Below the pieces are notes generated by a model that was given only the letters and a program-made list of their open reading frames with translations, was not told the origin of the DNA and made no database searches. This document shows positions 43,866 through 52,889 of a DNA stretch of 64,000 nt, one piece after another (the first letter of the stretch is position 1; each line of letters opens with the position of its first letter). Source of the DNA: Flavobacteriales bacterium (GTDB lineage: Bacteria; Bacteroidota; Bacteroidia; UBA10329); contig JAIPBM010000003.1 of assembly GCA_021739695.1 (NCBI GenBank), positions 62,001 to 126,000 on the forward strand. The letters run 5' to 3'. The translations under genes and the position numbers were made by a program.

Positions 43866-44009
43866 GTAAAAACTCAACGATCTGTTATAATTTGTTAATA
43901 AATACGACCTATTTGGTGACAAAATCATCATTTTATATCGGACAGCGTTGTTAACAGCCTCACTTGAATACTTCTTTCTCCCCGTTGCCGTTAGGGCACG
44001 CGTAGCTTA

Positions 44010-44017
44010 TACATTTG
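44010..44017 (+). promoter_or_regulatory. -7 box of the AsmA-like gene (TACATTTG)
   Basis: TACATTTG lies 10 bases before the start codon at 44028, with a TTG 23 bases upstream as a possible -33 element. Confidence 0.5.
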
Positions 44018-44027
44018 TCTACATTAC

Positions 44028-46655
44028 ATGGTCTGGATAAAACGGATTGTATCTATTCTCCTTCTGCTGTTGCTGATTTCCGCAGCAACCATTGGATTCA
44101 TTACATGGCGCTACGCGGACGAGATCAAAGCCTACGCACTTGACGCCCTTCGCTCGTCCATTGTAACTGATATATCATTCAACGAAGAAGTAGTCTTGTC
44201 CTTGTGGAAGGATTTCCCGCTTATTGCTGTAGAGATATCTGACATCCAAATTGAAGACGCGTTCAAAACGGATACGCTCCTAAAAGTTGACAAAGCCTTT
44301 GTTCAGTTCGACATCATCAAGATAATCCAGAACCAGTTTACCATTGAAGGAATCAGAGTGACAGATGGATTTCTTCGGTTACGGAGAAATGACCACGACA
44401 AGTGGAATTTCCGCGTGTGGAAGGAGAAGGAAGATGATGGCGCGCCAAGCAAGACCGACTTCAGCATAGAAATTCTGACGCTTGAGAATATTCATTTGGA
44501 TTATGACGACCGCATGGTTGACCTGAACATTCAATTCCTCTCCGAAAAATCTAAGCTAAAAGGGCGTTTTACAGACGAAAACACACGTTTGGGGTTGAGT
44601 ATCAAAGGCTTCATGGAACGTCTTAGCACCACTGGAGGAGATCGGATTATAGACCTTTCTCTTAGCTTGGCAGGTGTGCTCAATATCAATTCTAAGGAAA
44701 GCATCTACACCATCGAAATGGGAAATGCCATTTTAGCTGGAAACGAAATGGTGCTTGACGCTGAATGGACAAGAATTGCCGAAGGCACCAACATGGAAAT
44801 GGAAGTCCATGCGGGCAACATCGAACCTTTTGCCTTGTTGCCACATATTTGGCCACAAATGCCCGAAAACATCCAAAAACTGAAACTAGAAGGTAGAGCA
44901 GATCTTATCTTCTCACTGAATGGTCCGTTTACAAAAACCAGAGGCCCGCAATTGGATGCAACCATCAGAATGCGTGATGGTGGATTGGTTTTTCAGGAAA
45001 CGAATGTTTCGGAACTCAATTTCGAAGGCAAGCTGTTTATGAAAGACATTAAAAGCTCCAAGGCAATGGAAATCACGTTCGATTCCTTCGACCTTAGAAC
45101 GCCTCAGGGAAAAGTGAATGGAAAAGGAAAGCTAACTGATCTTTCCAATCCTTATTTGCGCCTTAGTAGCACCGGAACTTCCAGATTGGAAGAGATTCTG
45201 ACCGTGGCTCACGTGAATGAAGAAATGGCCGGTACTGGAGATGTTTCGTGGTCCATTGATTTTGAAGGACCATTAGGCCCCGATTTTAACACAACAGTGA
45301 ATGAATTGAAACAGATGCGTTGGTCTGGCAGTTTGAATCTTTCCAACACCGAAATGCGCTTCAATGCGAACATTCCGACCATTCAAAACCTGAATGCGAA
45401 GATCCAAATGCAATCAGGCAAGACCTCCATCCAAGATTGCTCGGGCAAGATCGGGCATCTTGAATTTGATGGGAACGTTGATATTGCCCAACTGACGGAC
45501 ATTTTGACCGATCCGAATTCGAAAATTGCGCTGACTGGAGAAATTCATATCGTAGAATTAGATATCCAACAACTTCCAAAGGAATGGCATTTCGAATCTG
45601 ATTCTGATGCTGAAAAAGCCAATTCGCGACCTGTTTCGTTCAAGGTTAAAACAGCCATAGACCGAATTGTTTACAACAACTTCAGTGCTACTTCCATTTC
45701 AGGAAATCTAGCCATGGAAAATGAGCTCCTTCTGGTGAATGAATTACATTTTAAAGCATTGGATGGTAACATATTAACAGACCTCACATATAGCCCTACA
45801 TCCAATGGATACGTTCTCGGAATTGCCTCCGAACTTCGGAATATTGACATGACCAGAACACTTGCAGAATGGGATGATTTTGGTCAAAAAGGAATCACTT
45901 CCAAAAATCTGAAAGGACGTGCGTCTGCCAAATTGGAAGCACAGATTTTCATGGACAAGGATTTCCAAATTCTGAAAGACAAGCTTAAGGTTGAAACGGA
46001 CATGGAGATCAGCGGTGGTGAACTCATAAAATTTGAGCCGCTTTTAGCGCTTTCCAAATTCATAAGCGTAGACGAATTGAATGACGTTAAATTCGATACC
46101 CTACGTAATCAGTTGAGCATTCACGATGGGAAACTTTATATCCCAAAAATGTCTGTTTCGAGCAGTATTCTGAACGTTCAGGTATTTGGCGAGCACGGAT
46201 TTGATCAAGAAATGGATTATCACGTTAACCTGCTATTGAACGATCTGCTGCGCAGAAAAGCCAAGAAAAAGGAAATGTTTGATGGACATGAAATTGTGGA
46301 TGAACGTGGAAAAACACGCTTGTTCCTTTGGGTTAGAGGCAAACCTGGCGATATTAAAGTTGGGTTCGATAAGAAGGAAGTGCGCCAGAAACTGAAAGAA
46401 GATTTCAAGCAGGAAGGTCAAACATTGAAGCAATTATTCAAGGAAGAGTTCGGTGGCGCGTCTTCAACCAAGAGCGAACCCGAAGCCGTGCAATTTCAAT
46501 TGGAAGAAGAACCAACGCAACCCGCAACGAAGGGTGCTCCTGAAAAAGAAAAAACCGAACAAACAGACAAGCCTAAAAAGAAGAAGGGCTTCTTCTCTAC
46601 CGAAAAGGAAGAAACTGAAACAGAAGGCAAATTTGAGATTGAATTCGACCCTTAA
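44028..46655 (+). CDS. AsmA-family inner-membrane protein
   Basis: This encodes 875 residues. An N-terminal membrane segment (about 5-28) is followed by long repeated beta-rich stretches typical of the AsmA/chorein-like family, thought to move lipids or shape the outer membrane. The C-terminus (about 790-875) is Lys/Glu-rich with KKKKGFFSTEKEE-type low complexity. No enzyme motif is seen. Its start is preceded by a -7 box ten bases away. Confidence 0.8.
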   Translation: MVWIKRIVSILLLLLLISAATIGFITWRYADEIKAYALDALRSSIVTDISFNEEVVLSLWKDFPLIAVEISDIQIEDAFKTDTLLKVDKAFVQFDIIKIIQNQFTIEGIRVTDGFLRLRRNDHDKWNFRVWKEKEDDGAPSKTDFSIEILTLENIHLDYDDRMVDLNIQFLSEKSKLKGRFTDENTRLGLSIKGFMERLSTTGGDRIIDLSLSLAGVLNINSKESIYTIEMGNAILAGNEMVLDAEWTRIAEGTNMEMEVHAGNIEPFALLPHIWPQMPENIQKLKLEGRADLIFSLNGPFTKTRGPQLDATIRMRDGGLVFQETNVSELNFEGKLFMKDIKSSKAMEITFDSFDLRTPQGKVNGKGKLTDLSNPYLRLSSTGTSRLEEILTVAHVNEEMAGTGDVSWSIDFEGPLGPDFNTTVNELKQMRWSGSLNLSNTEMRFNANIPTIQNLNAKIQMQSGKTSIQDCSGKIGHLEFDGNVDIAQLTDILTDPNSKIALTGEIHIVELDIQQLPKEWHFESDSDAEKANSRPVSFKVKTAIDRIVYNNFSATSISGNLAMENELLLVNELHFKALDGNILTDLTYSPTSNGYVLGIASELRNIDMTRTLAEWDDFGQKGITSKNLKGRASAKLEAQIFMDKDFQILKDKLKVETDMEISGGELIKFEPLLALSKFISVDELNDVKFDTLRNQLSIHDGKLYIPKMSVSSSILNVQVFGEHGFDQEMDYHVNLLLNDLLRRKAKKKEMFDGHEIVDERGKTRLFLWVRGKPGDIKVGFDKKEVRQKLKEDFKQEGQTLKQLFKEEFGGASSTKSEPEAVQFQLEEEPTQPATKGAPEKEKTEQTDKPKKKKGFFSTEKEETETEGKFEIEFDP

Positions 46656-46693
46656 AAACTACATTTACACGTATTGAAAATCCGTTTACGAAC

Positions 46694-47848
46694 GTGAATA
46701 TCTATTCTCAAAAACAACGCTGGAAACAACTACTGATCGTGCTAGCGCTATGCATTGGTGCAGGCTCGCTGCTTTATACCAATCAGCTTGCAGACCGACT
46801 TGCCAACCAAGAGCGGCTAAAGGTTGAACTATGGGCAAAAGGCACCAAGTTTCTAGCTACTTCTACAGATCAGAACACAGATCTGAGCTTTGTGTTTGAG
46901 GTGGTGAAATCAAACACAACCATTCCTTTAATCTTAACCGATGGCGATAACAACATCATTTCCATCAGGAATTTTGATGAAGATCGAAGTCAAGACCCAA
47001 TATATCAAAAGCAGCAATTAGAAAGGATCTTAAACCTCAACGAAGCAATAGAAATTGAGCTTTATGGAGGCACTAAGAATTTGATTCATTACGATAATTC
47101 CGACCTTTATTATCAACTCAAATATTACCCGTACGTCAGTTTAGGAATCATCTCCATCTTCATTCTCGTAGCCTACTTCGCCTTCAGTTTTGCGCGCAAA
47201 GCAGAGCAAGATCAAGTTTGGGTTGGAATGGCCAAAGAGACGGCACACCAACTCGGAACTCCGCTTTCATCACTCATTGCATGGATTGAATATCTGCGTT
47301 TGAAAAATGTTGATTCAGCCACGTTGGATGATATGAAAAAGGACGTGTCGAGATTGGAAACGATCACAGAACGCTTCTCAAAGATCGGTTCGGTACCTGA
47401 CCTTGTTCCCGCAAATATTGCCGATGTGCTGACAGAAAGCATGGATTACATGCAAACGCGGAGTTCCAAAAAAGTGCATTTCACCTTGAATATTGACGAT
47501 GTGAAGAACGTTGAAGTGCCGATGAATATTCCGCTGTTTGCTTGGGTAATTGAAAACCTTTGCCGAAATGCCATTGATGCCATGGAAGGTGCTGGAGCAA
47601 TTGATCTTGTTGCCAGCGTTTCAGGCTCAAAAGTGATCATCGATGTTTCGGACACAGGAAAAGGAATTGCACGTTCGAAATTTGAAACCGTCTTTCAGCC
47701 GGGATATACAAGTAAGAAACGCGGCTGGGGTCTCGGACTTTCGCTTACCAAACGAATTGTAGAGCAATATCACAGCGGTAAAATTGTGGTCAGTAAATCC
47801 GAATTGGGCAAAGGAACAACCTTTAGAATCACCCTGAATAAAGCCTGA
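46694..47848 (+). CDS. Membrane sensor histidine kinase
   Basis: This encodes 384 residues from a GTG start. Membrane segments at about 12-29 and 146-166 enclose a periplasmic sensor region of about 115 residues. The phospho-acceptor His185 is in KETAHQLGTPLSSLIAW, and the ATP-binding domain follows (ENLCRNAIDAM, DTGKGIARSKFETVF, GWGLGLSLTK). No response regulator is adjacent, so it is an orphan kinase in this window. It overlaps hemW by one base (TGATG). Confidence 0.88.
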   Translation: MNIYSQKQRWKQLLIVLALCIGAGSLLYTNQLADRLANQERLKVELWAKGTKFLATSTDQNTDLSFVFEVVKSNTTIPLILTDGDNNIISIRNFDEDRSQDPIYQKQQLERILNLNEAIEIELYGGTKNLIHYDNSDLYYQLKYYPYVSLGIISIFILVAYFAFSFARKAEQDQVWVGMAKETAHQLGTPLSSLIAWIEYLRLKNVDSATLDDMKKDVSRLETITERFSKIGSVPDLVPANIADVLTESMDYMQTRSSKKVHFTLNIDDVKNVEVPMNIPLFAWVIENLCRNAIDAMEGAGAIDLVASVSGSKVIIDVSDTGKGIARSKFETVFQPGYTSKKRGWGLGLSLTKRIVEQYHSGKIVVSKSELGKGTTFRITLNKA

Positions 47849-48969
47849 TGGCGGGCATTTATATTCACATTCCCTTTTGCAGGAGGGCTTGCCATTACTG
47901 CGATTTCCACTTCACAACTAACCTTTCCAATGCAGATCAGCTGGTGGCTGCAATTGTGAAGGAAATAGAGATTCAAAAGAATTACCTCTACGGTGAGACC
48001 ATTTCGACCATCTATTTTGGTGGTGGCACTCCTTCCCTACTTCCAACCAAGCAGATTGAACGCATCATCCAAACAATCGGTACGTTTCATTCAGTTGAAA
48101 ACGATCTTGAATTGACCTTGGAAGCCAATCCCGAAGATCTTTCTCTCGAAAAATTGAAAGATCTGAAATCTATTGGAATCAACCGATTGAGCTTGGGAAC
48201 ACAATCATTTATCGATGCAGAGCTGAAATGGATGAATCGAATGCACACAGCCGAACAGGCAATTGAATGCATTAAGGTGGCCCAACAAATTGGATTCGAC
48301 AACATCAGCATTGATCTGATTTTTGGTCTCCCAAGCCAATCGGTCAAAGACTGGAACTTCAATCTGGCAACAGCTTTGAGTTTGAATGTTCAGCATATTT
48401 CAAGTTATGGGCTTACTATTGAAGCTAAGACTGTACTCGGAAATCGCGTGAAGAAAGGAACGCAAGAAGCACCAGACGATGAAGTTGCAGCTGAATTCTT
48501 CAGAATGAATATGGAGTTTTTTCCAAGCAACGGATTTGAGCATTACGAGATCAGCAATTTTGCCAAGGAAGGTTTCATTTCACGCCATAATTCATCGTAT
48601 TGGAGAGGCGTTCCATATTTAGGTTTAGGTCCGTCTGCTCACTCATTCAACGGTACCTCAAGGCAATGGAATGTACGCAGTAATGCAGCTTATCTGAATT
48701 CAATTTCTACTGAAAAGACCTTCTTCAAAACCGAAGAATTGTCTGAGATCGATCGATTGAATGAACAGATCATGATCGGACTTCGGACCAAATGGGGCGT
48801 TGAAAAGGCCAAGATGGAACAGATTCGATCTGACAGTTGGAAAATCCTTGTTTCTGAGGTCGCGAGGCAAGAACCTGAAAATTATATTGTGGATGAATCC
48901 ACAATTAGACTTTCTGAAATCGGCAAACTGTTTTCCGACAAGCTTACTTCAGATCTTTTCTTCGATTAA
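47848..48969 (+). CDS. hemW: HemW-like radical SAM protein
   Basis: This encodes 373 residues, with an IHIPFCRRACHYCDFHF motif carrying the three Cys residues (CxxxCxxC) that bind the iron-sulfur cluster. HemW was long read as an oxygen-independent coproporphyrinogen III oxidase but is now viewed as a heme chaperone. GGGTPSLLP and LSLGTQSF segments fit the family. It overlaps the kinase gene, so the two are co-transcribed. Confidence 0.93.
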   Translation: MAGIYIHIPFCRRACHYCDFHFTTNLSNADQLVAAIVKEIEIQKNYLYGETISTIYFGGGTPSLLPTKQIERIIQTIGTFHSVENDLELTLEANPEDLSLEKLKDLKSIGINRLSLGTQSFIDAELKWMNRMHTAEQAIECIKVAQQIGFDNISIDLIFGLPSQSVKDWNFNLATALSLNVQHISSYGLTIEAKTVLGNRVKKGTQEAPDDEVAAEFFRMNMEFFPSNGFEHYEISNFAKEGFISRHNSSYWRGVPYLGLGPSAHSFNGTSRQWNVRSNAAYLNSISTEKTFFKTEELSEIDRLNEQIMIGLRTKWGVEKAKMEQIRSDSWKILVSEVARQEPENYIVDESTIRLSEIGKLFSDKLTSDLFFD

Positions 48970-48975
48970 CAAATT

Positions 48976-48983
48976 TACCTTTG
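48976..48983 (+). promoter_or_regulatory. -7 box of the exosortase-like gene (TACCTTTG)
   Basis: An exact match ends seven bases before the ATG at 48991, predicting a leaderless transcript. It lies between the hemW stop and the next gene. Confidence 0.55.
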
Positions 48984-48990
48984 GGCAGCT

Positions 48991-49533
48991 ATGGAATTTC
49001 TGAAGAACAATAAAGAGGTACTACTGTTTTTGGGCAAGCTTTCTGCCTTGTGTGCTTTTTATTTCCTGTGGTTCAGCCCCAATGTTTGGCAACTACCAGT
49101 AATAAGTACGCTCTACGGTTATTACATCCACTACACGCTTCTCTATCTTATAGAACCAAGTGTTTGGATCCTTCGATTGTTAGGGTATGGTGCTGATGTA
49201 ATCAACCTCAGGAATATCGACCTGCATGATCTTACCTACAATATTCATATCAGAAATTTCTGCCTTGGAACAGATATGATGTTTTCCCTCGCTGCACTTA
49301 TCGTTTCTTTTCCTGGAAAATGGCTTGATCGCTTCTGGTTCATTCCGCTTGGATTGATTGGCATACAGATTATAAATATTGCGCGAATTGTCGGGTTGTG
49401 CATTTCTCTCATCCTATTGAAAAACGGAAACTTTGTGGACCACCACGATGTCTTTAATGTAGTTGCCGTCATTTTCATCTTTTTCATGTTCACCTTATGG
49501 GTAAAGCGATATGAAAAAGAACCTGCTTGTTAA
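48991..49533 (+). CDS. Exosortase/archaeosortase-family membrane protein
   Basis: This encodes 180 residues with several hydrophobic segments. The sortase-like catalytic Cys91 (RNFCLGTD), Arg132 (NIARIVG) and His151/His152 (VDHHDVFN) are present in the usual order. Exosortases cut C-terminal sorting tails and fix proteins to the envelope, often linked to exopolysaccharide. The target of this one is not visible, and the T9SS proteins use other machinery. It ends in a four-base overlap with the LuxR gene on the other strand. Confidence 0.82.
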   Translation: MEFLKNNKEVLLFLGKLSALCAFYFLWFSPNVWQLPVISTLYGYYIHYTLLYLIEPSVWILRLLGYGADVINLRNIDLHDLTYNIHIRNFCLGTDMMFSLAALIVSFPGKWLDRFWFIPLGLIGIQIINIARIVGLCISLILLKNGNFVDHHDVFNVVAVIFIFFMFTLWVKRYEKEPAC

Positions 49534-49868
49534 AGCAGGTTCTCGTTGATAGCTACGCGAACCAGTTCTGCGAAATTTCCACATCGGGAACGGTTCAGCA
49601 TATTCTTTCGGTGGTTGGTAACTGTATGGTTGCTTAGAAAAAGTTTCTCTGCAATTTCCCTCGATGAGCACCCGAACGAAATCAATTGTAGGATTTCAAT
49701 TTCACGTTCAGAGAGCACAGAGGCCGTTTTACCGTAGTTGGTTGCAGGTAACTTGATGATCACTGTAGAACCTGTTTCTCTGCTGATGCGTAATGAACGA
49801 ATCCATTCTTTGTGGCGCATGTCCAGAATATCTTCTGGAGAAGGCCTTTTTGTTCGAGGGTCTCTCAT
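49530..49868 (-). CDS. LuxR-family helix-turn-helix regulator
   Basis: This encodes 112 residues. The C-terminal half (LSEREIEILQLISFG, CSSREIAEKLFLSNHTVTNHRKNML) is a typical LuxR/GerE DNA-binding domain. There is no receiver domain; the N-terminal 50 residues are not recognised. It overlaps the TPR gene by four bases and is the last gene of the unit from 51099. Confidence 0.85.
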   Translation of the reverse strand: MRDPRTKRPSPEDILDMRHKEWIRSLRISRETGSTVIIKLPATNYGKTASVLSEREIEILQLISFGCSSREIAEKLFLSNHTVTNHRKNMLNRSRCGNFAELVRVAINENLL

Positions 49869-50407
49869 GGCTTTCTACTTGCCATCATTGAACTTGAACC
49901 CACTTCGCTGCTCCGTGCCAATTGAACCTGTTGTGCACTTATCTTCTCGATGACGGAGCGTTTGTGCTGGATGGATGCCAATGGAATACAGCTCATGTAG
50001 TTCCTGTATGCATCGATCGACTTTTTAGCAGCTCCAGTGTGAGCGTAAGATTCTGCCAGCAAGTACCAGACATTGGCCGGAGAAGTCTCGTCATTCACAT
50101 CTCCATAAGCGTGGTAGAAATTGTACTTCTTAGAAGCTTCCTCAAGCAGACGAACCGTTTTTCCCCCGAAGTTTCCCTCTTTGATCCTACTCATGGCAAG
50201 CAGATATTGAACTTGCCCATGTGTGCGGTCTGATTCATTCAGTTGTGTTAGCAACGGAGTGGCTTCGGCATAGTTTCCATTCAAAATGGCCGCAAATGCC
50301 TGGTTGAATACTTGTTCGAATTTGTATTGGCTCATTTGCGCAATAGCTGAGTACGAACTGGTGATGCTGATGATTACAGCTACAGAGATTTTCATTATCG
50401 TTTTCAT
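49865..50407 (-). CDS. Periplasmic TPR-like protein
   Basis: This encodes 180 residues. A signal peptide is predicted (MKISVAVIISITSSYSAIAQ in the fuller frame). TPR-like helices follow in AFAAILNGNYAEATPLLTQL and VWYLLAESYAHTGAAKKSID. It is translationally coupled to the LuxR gene and follows the second TPR gene by 32 bases. Such repeats bind other proteins. The partner is unknown. Confidence 0.65.
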   Translation of the reverse strand: MKTIMKISVAVIISITSSYSAIAQMSQYKFEQVFNQAFAAILNGNYAEATPLLTQLNESDRTHGQVQYLLAMSRIKEGNFGGKTVRLLEEASKKYNFYHAYGDVNDETSPANVWYLLAESYAHTGAAKKSIDAYRNYMSCIPLASIQHKRSVIEKISAQQVQLARSSEVGSSSMMASRKP

Positions 50408-50439
50408 GGTGTTTGTTTTTATTGTTTGTTAAAACTTGA

Positions 50440-51099
50440 TTATTGGTTCAGTACTACATTCTCTGGTAAAACTTCTGCTGAATTCTCTATTGTGGCAGCT
50501 TTGCACTTTTCCATATTCCGATGGATCATGGCGTAAGTTCTGCTACCGTTGTCAGCTCCATTGTTGATGGTTGCGAGGTATTGTTCGTAGTATCGAGCTG
50601 CTTTGGCGAAATCCTGAAGGTTTTCATAAGCCTTGGCCAAATGATACACTGATTCGATCGGAGCGCGTTTCTCATCCAGATCCCAGCTTTCGAAATCAAC
50701 GGCTGCGTGCTTGGCTGCTTTGTTCAGGTAGAAAACCGCCTTTTCCGATGCATCCTGCCCATAGAGATAGCACATTCCAAGCATGTGGTTCACGTTGGCA
50801 TTTTCTTCCGAGTTTGCTCGCACTTCAAGTAACTTGGCCGCTGCCTTGTCGAAATCCAGTCTATCCATATCCAGCATCGCTTGTCTTAGCATGATCCGAT
50901 ACTTTAATGGATCAGGTTGTGCCGATGCTACTATCGATACACTTAGCGTTATCAGCATGAACAGCACGATGATCGCATTCATGGTTCGGTCAGAGATGCC
51001 ATCGTCATCACCGATCTTTGGTCGTGGAGATTCCTCTACTGTTGTTTGAGTGGCCTTAAGGCTTACACTCCATTTTTCATTTTCTTTTAAGGTTTTCAT
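50440..51099 (-). CDS. Membrane TPR protein
   Basis: This encodes 219 residues. A cytoplasmic N-terminal tail of about 39 residues precedes a membrane segment (about 40-60), so the first Met is used here; an alternative signal-peptide start is Met40. TPR-like repeats fill the rest (YRIMLRQAMLDMDRLDFDKAA, VYHLAKAYENLQDFAKAARYYEQYL). With the 180-residue TPR protein and LuxR regulator it forms a compact operon. Function is unknown. Confidence 0.62.
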   Translation of the reverse strand: MKTLKENEKWSVSLKATQTTVEESPRPKIGDDDGISDRTMNAIIVLFMLITLSVSIVASAQPDPLKYRIMLRQAMLDMDRLDFDKAAAKLLEVRANSEENANVNHMLGMCYLYGQDASEKAVFYLNKAAKHAAVDFESWDLDEKRAPIESVYHLAKAYENLQDFAKAARYYEQYLATINNGADNGSRTYAMIHRNMEKCKAATIENSAEVLPENVVLNQ

Positions 51100-51379
51100 G
51101 ATTAAGAGTTTTTGAGTGTTTCAGTTGTTTGACTTGTGGTACCTGTGTTTTGAATTCGAGGTCAAACATACCGGGGCGGCAAGCCCTGCTCCTAACCAAC
51201 TTTTTTCAGGTTTTAGGAATTCTGAGCCTGTTGTTTGTCGAAATAGCCTTTTTCAGTCATTGAATCAAACGACTGATTATCAATTGATTAATCACTTTGG
51301 AATAGCTAAAAACAACTAGTGAACGTTAGGAATTGAGAAGCCCAACGAAAGCCGTATTTTGCAGGTAAATTCTTTGATA

Positions 51380-52885
51380 ATGGCGGCCCAAGACGAGCTT
51401 TTTCTGTTGATCCAATCCCTTTCTCCTTCCGAGAAACGATACTTCAAGGTAAATGCATCAAAGGGTGGTGATGCCAAAAGCAACTACATGCAGTTGTTTG
51501 AAGCCATGGATGAACAGAAAGAAGAATACGATGAAGAACTTCTGAAGAAGAAGCACGGAAAGAAACCATTCGTCAAATACCTATCAGCAGAAAAGAAGCA
51601 TCTGCGCGAGCAGATCATGAAGCAGATGCGGGCGTTCAATTCTAACAGAACGGTAGACAATCGAATAAACGAATTGCTGCAAGATGAAATGTTCTACCGT
51701 GATAAGGGATTGAACGATCTGCGAGAAAAGGCACTAGCAAAAGCAAAGGAGCTGGCCACTGATTTTGAGAGATTCCATTTTTTACAAGAAATATTGGAAC
51801 GCCAAACCAACTTCGTGGAAGAGTTTGAGCAGAAAATCTTGACTGAGCCAGTGATTGGATTGCTGACGGAGTTAAAGCAACTATCCATTACGCAATCCAC
51901 ATATATTGATCTATGGGGCAAGAACAAAGAGATTTTCTCGAACTATCGATCAGGAGCCGATATAAAAGACCCAATGGTCATTCATCGGATGAAGACCTTG
52001 GTTGCCGAAGTTGAATTATTAAGAGGCAGGCTAGGTACATCCTTTCGTTTAAACAGAGCTTTTCAGATTGCTTACTCGAACTATTATTTCGTATTCAACG
52101 AAACAGAAAGGAACTACGAGCATTTAAACGCTGAATATCAACTTTTTCAGGATCATCCTAGATTTAAAGAAGAGTTAGCTATCAATTATAAAATCTGTTT
52201 GGCCAACTTGATCGGAAGAGCTCACTCAGCTGGAAAGCTTGATGTTTTTCTAAAAGGTATTGCTGAGCTTAAAAGCCTACCAACGGCTTCTTTCAATGAA
52301 GAAGGTGAAGTTTTTCAAAACGTCTATTTTTCAGAACATTTGCATTATATAAACAATGGAGATTTTGAAAAGGCAGAGGATTTGGTACCTGATATTGAGG
52401 AAGGTTTGGTGAAGTATGAAAGCAAGATCAACAAGGCCCGATTACTTTCCTTTCAATTCAACATAATGATCATGTATTTCATCATGCATCGATTCAAAGA
52501 AGCTGCAGTTTGGGCTGAAAAGGTGTTGGACGACAAGAGCGAGATCAAGCAGGGAATTCATGTGGTGACCAGAATTCTTCTCCCTATCATTCATTTCGAA
52601 ATGGGACATCACGACTTGGTAGAAAACCTGACACGATCAGCCTATCGATACCTTCTGTCCAAAAAAAGACTCCACAGCTTCGAAAGATTAATGGTAAATT
52701 ATTTAAAAGATATGCCGCTTAGTGCTGATTCAGAAGAATTCACCAAAAAACTGAAGGCATTTGACCTAAAACTACAAGCCATCTTTGATGACCCTAATGA
52801 GTCCGTGACATATGGAATGGAGGAACTTCGATTATGGATACTTAGTCACTTGGGCAACAAACGAATGAGCTCATTGGTCAAATGA
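51380..52885 (+). CDS. Large helical protein of unknown function
   Basis: I chose the ATG at 51380 (501 residues); the longer frame adds seven residues. The sequence is rich in charged helices, with TPR-like periodicity in the middle and C-terminal part. The LSPSEKRYFKVNASKGGD start and an acidic Lys/Glu block near residues 50-90 stand out. No signal peptide, membrane segment or catalytic motif is apparent. It is probably a soluble scaffold of a Bacteroidota-wide family. Confidence 0.65.
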   Translation: MAAQDELFLLIQSLSPSEKRYFKVNASKGGDAKSNYMQLFEAMDEQKEEYDEELLKKKHGKKPFVKYLSAEKKHLREQIMKQMRAFNSNRTVDNRINELLQDEMFYRDKGLNDLREKALAKAKELATDFERFHFLQEILERQTNFVEEFEQKILTEPVIGLLTELKQLSITQSTYIDLWGKNKEIFSNYRSGADIKDPMVIHRMKTLVAEVELLRGRLGTSFRLNRAFQIAYSNYYFVFNETERNYEHLNAEYQLFQDHPRFKEELAINYKICLANLIGRAHSAGKLDVFLKGIAELKSLPTASFNEEGEVFQNVYFSEHLHYINNGDFEKAEDLVPDIEEGLVKYESKINKARLLSFQFNIMIMYFIMHRFKEAAVWAEKVLDDKSEIKQGIHVVTRILLPIIHFEMGHHDLVENLTRSAYRYLLSKKRLHSFERLMVNYLKDMPLSADSEEFTKKLKAFDLKLQAIFDDPNESVTYGMEELRLWILSHLGNKRMSSLVK

Positions 52886-52889
52886 GAGC

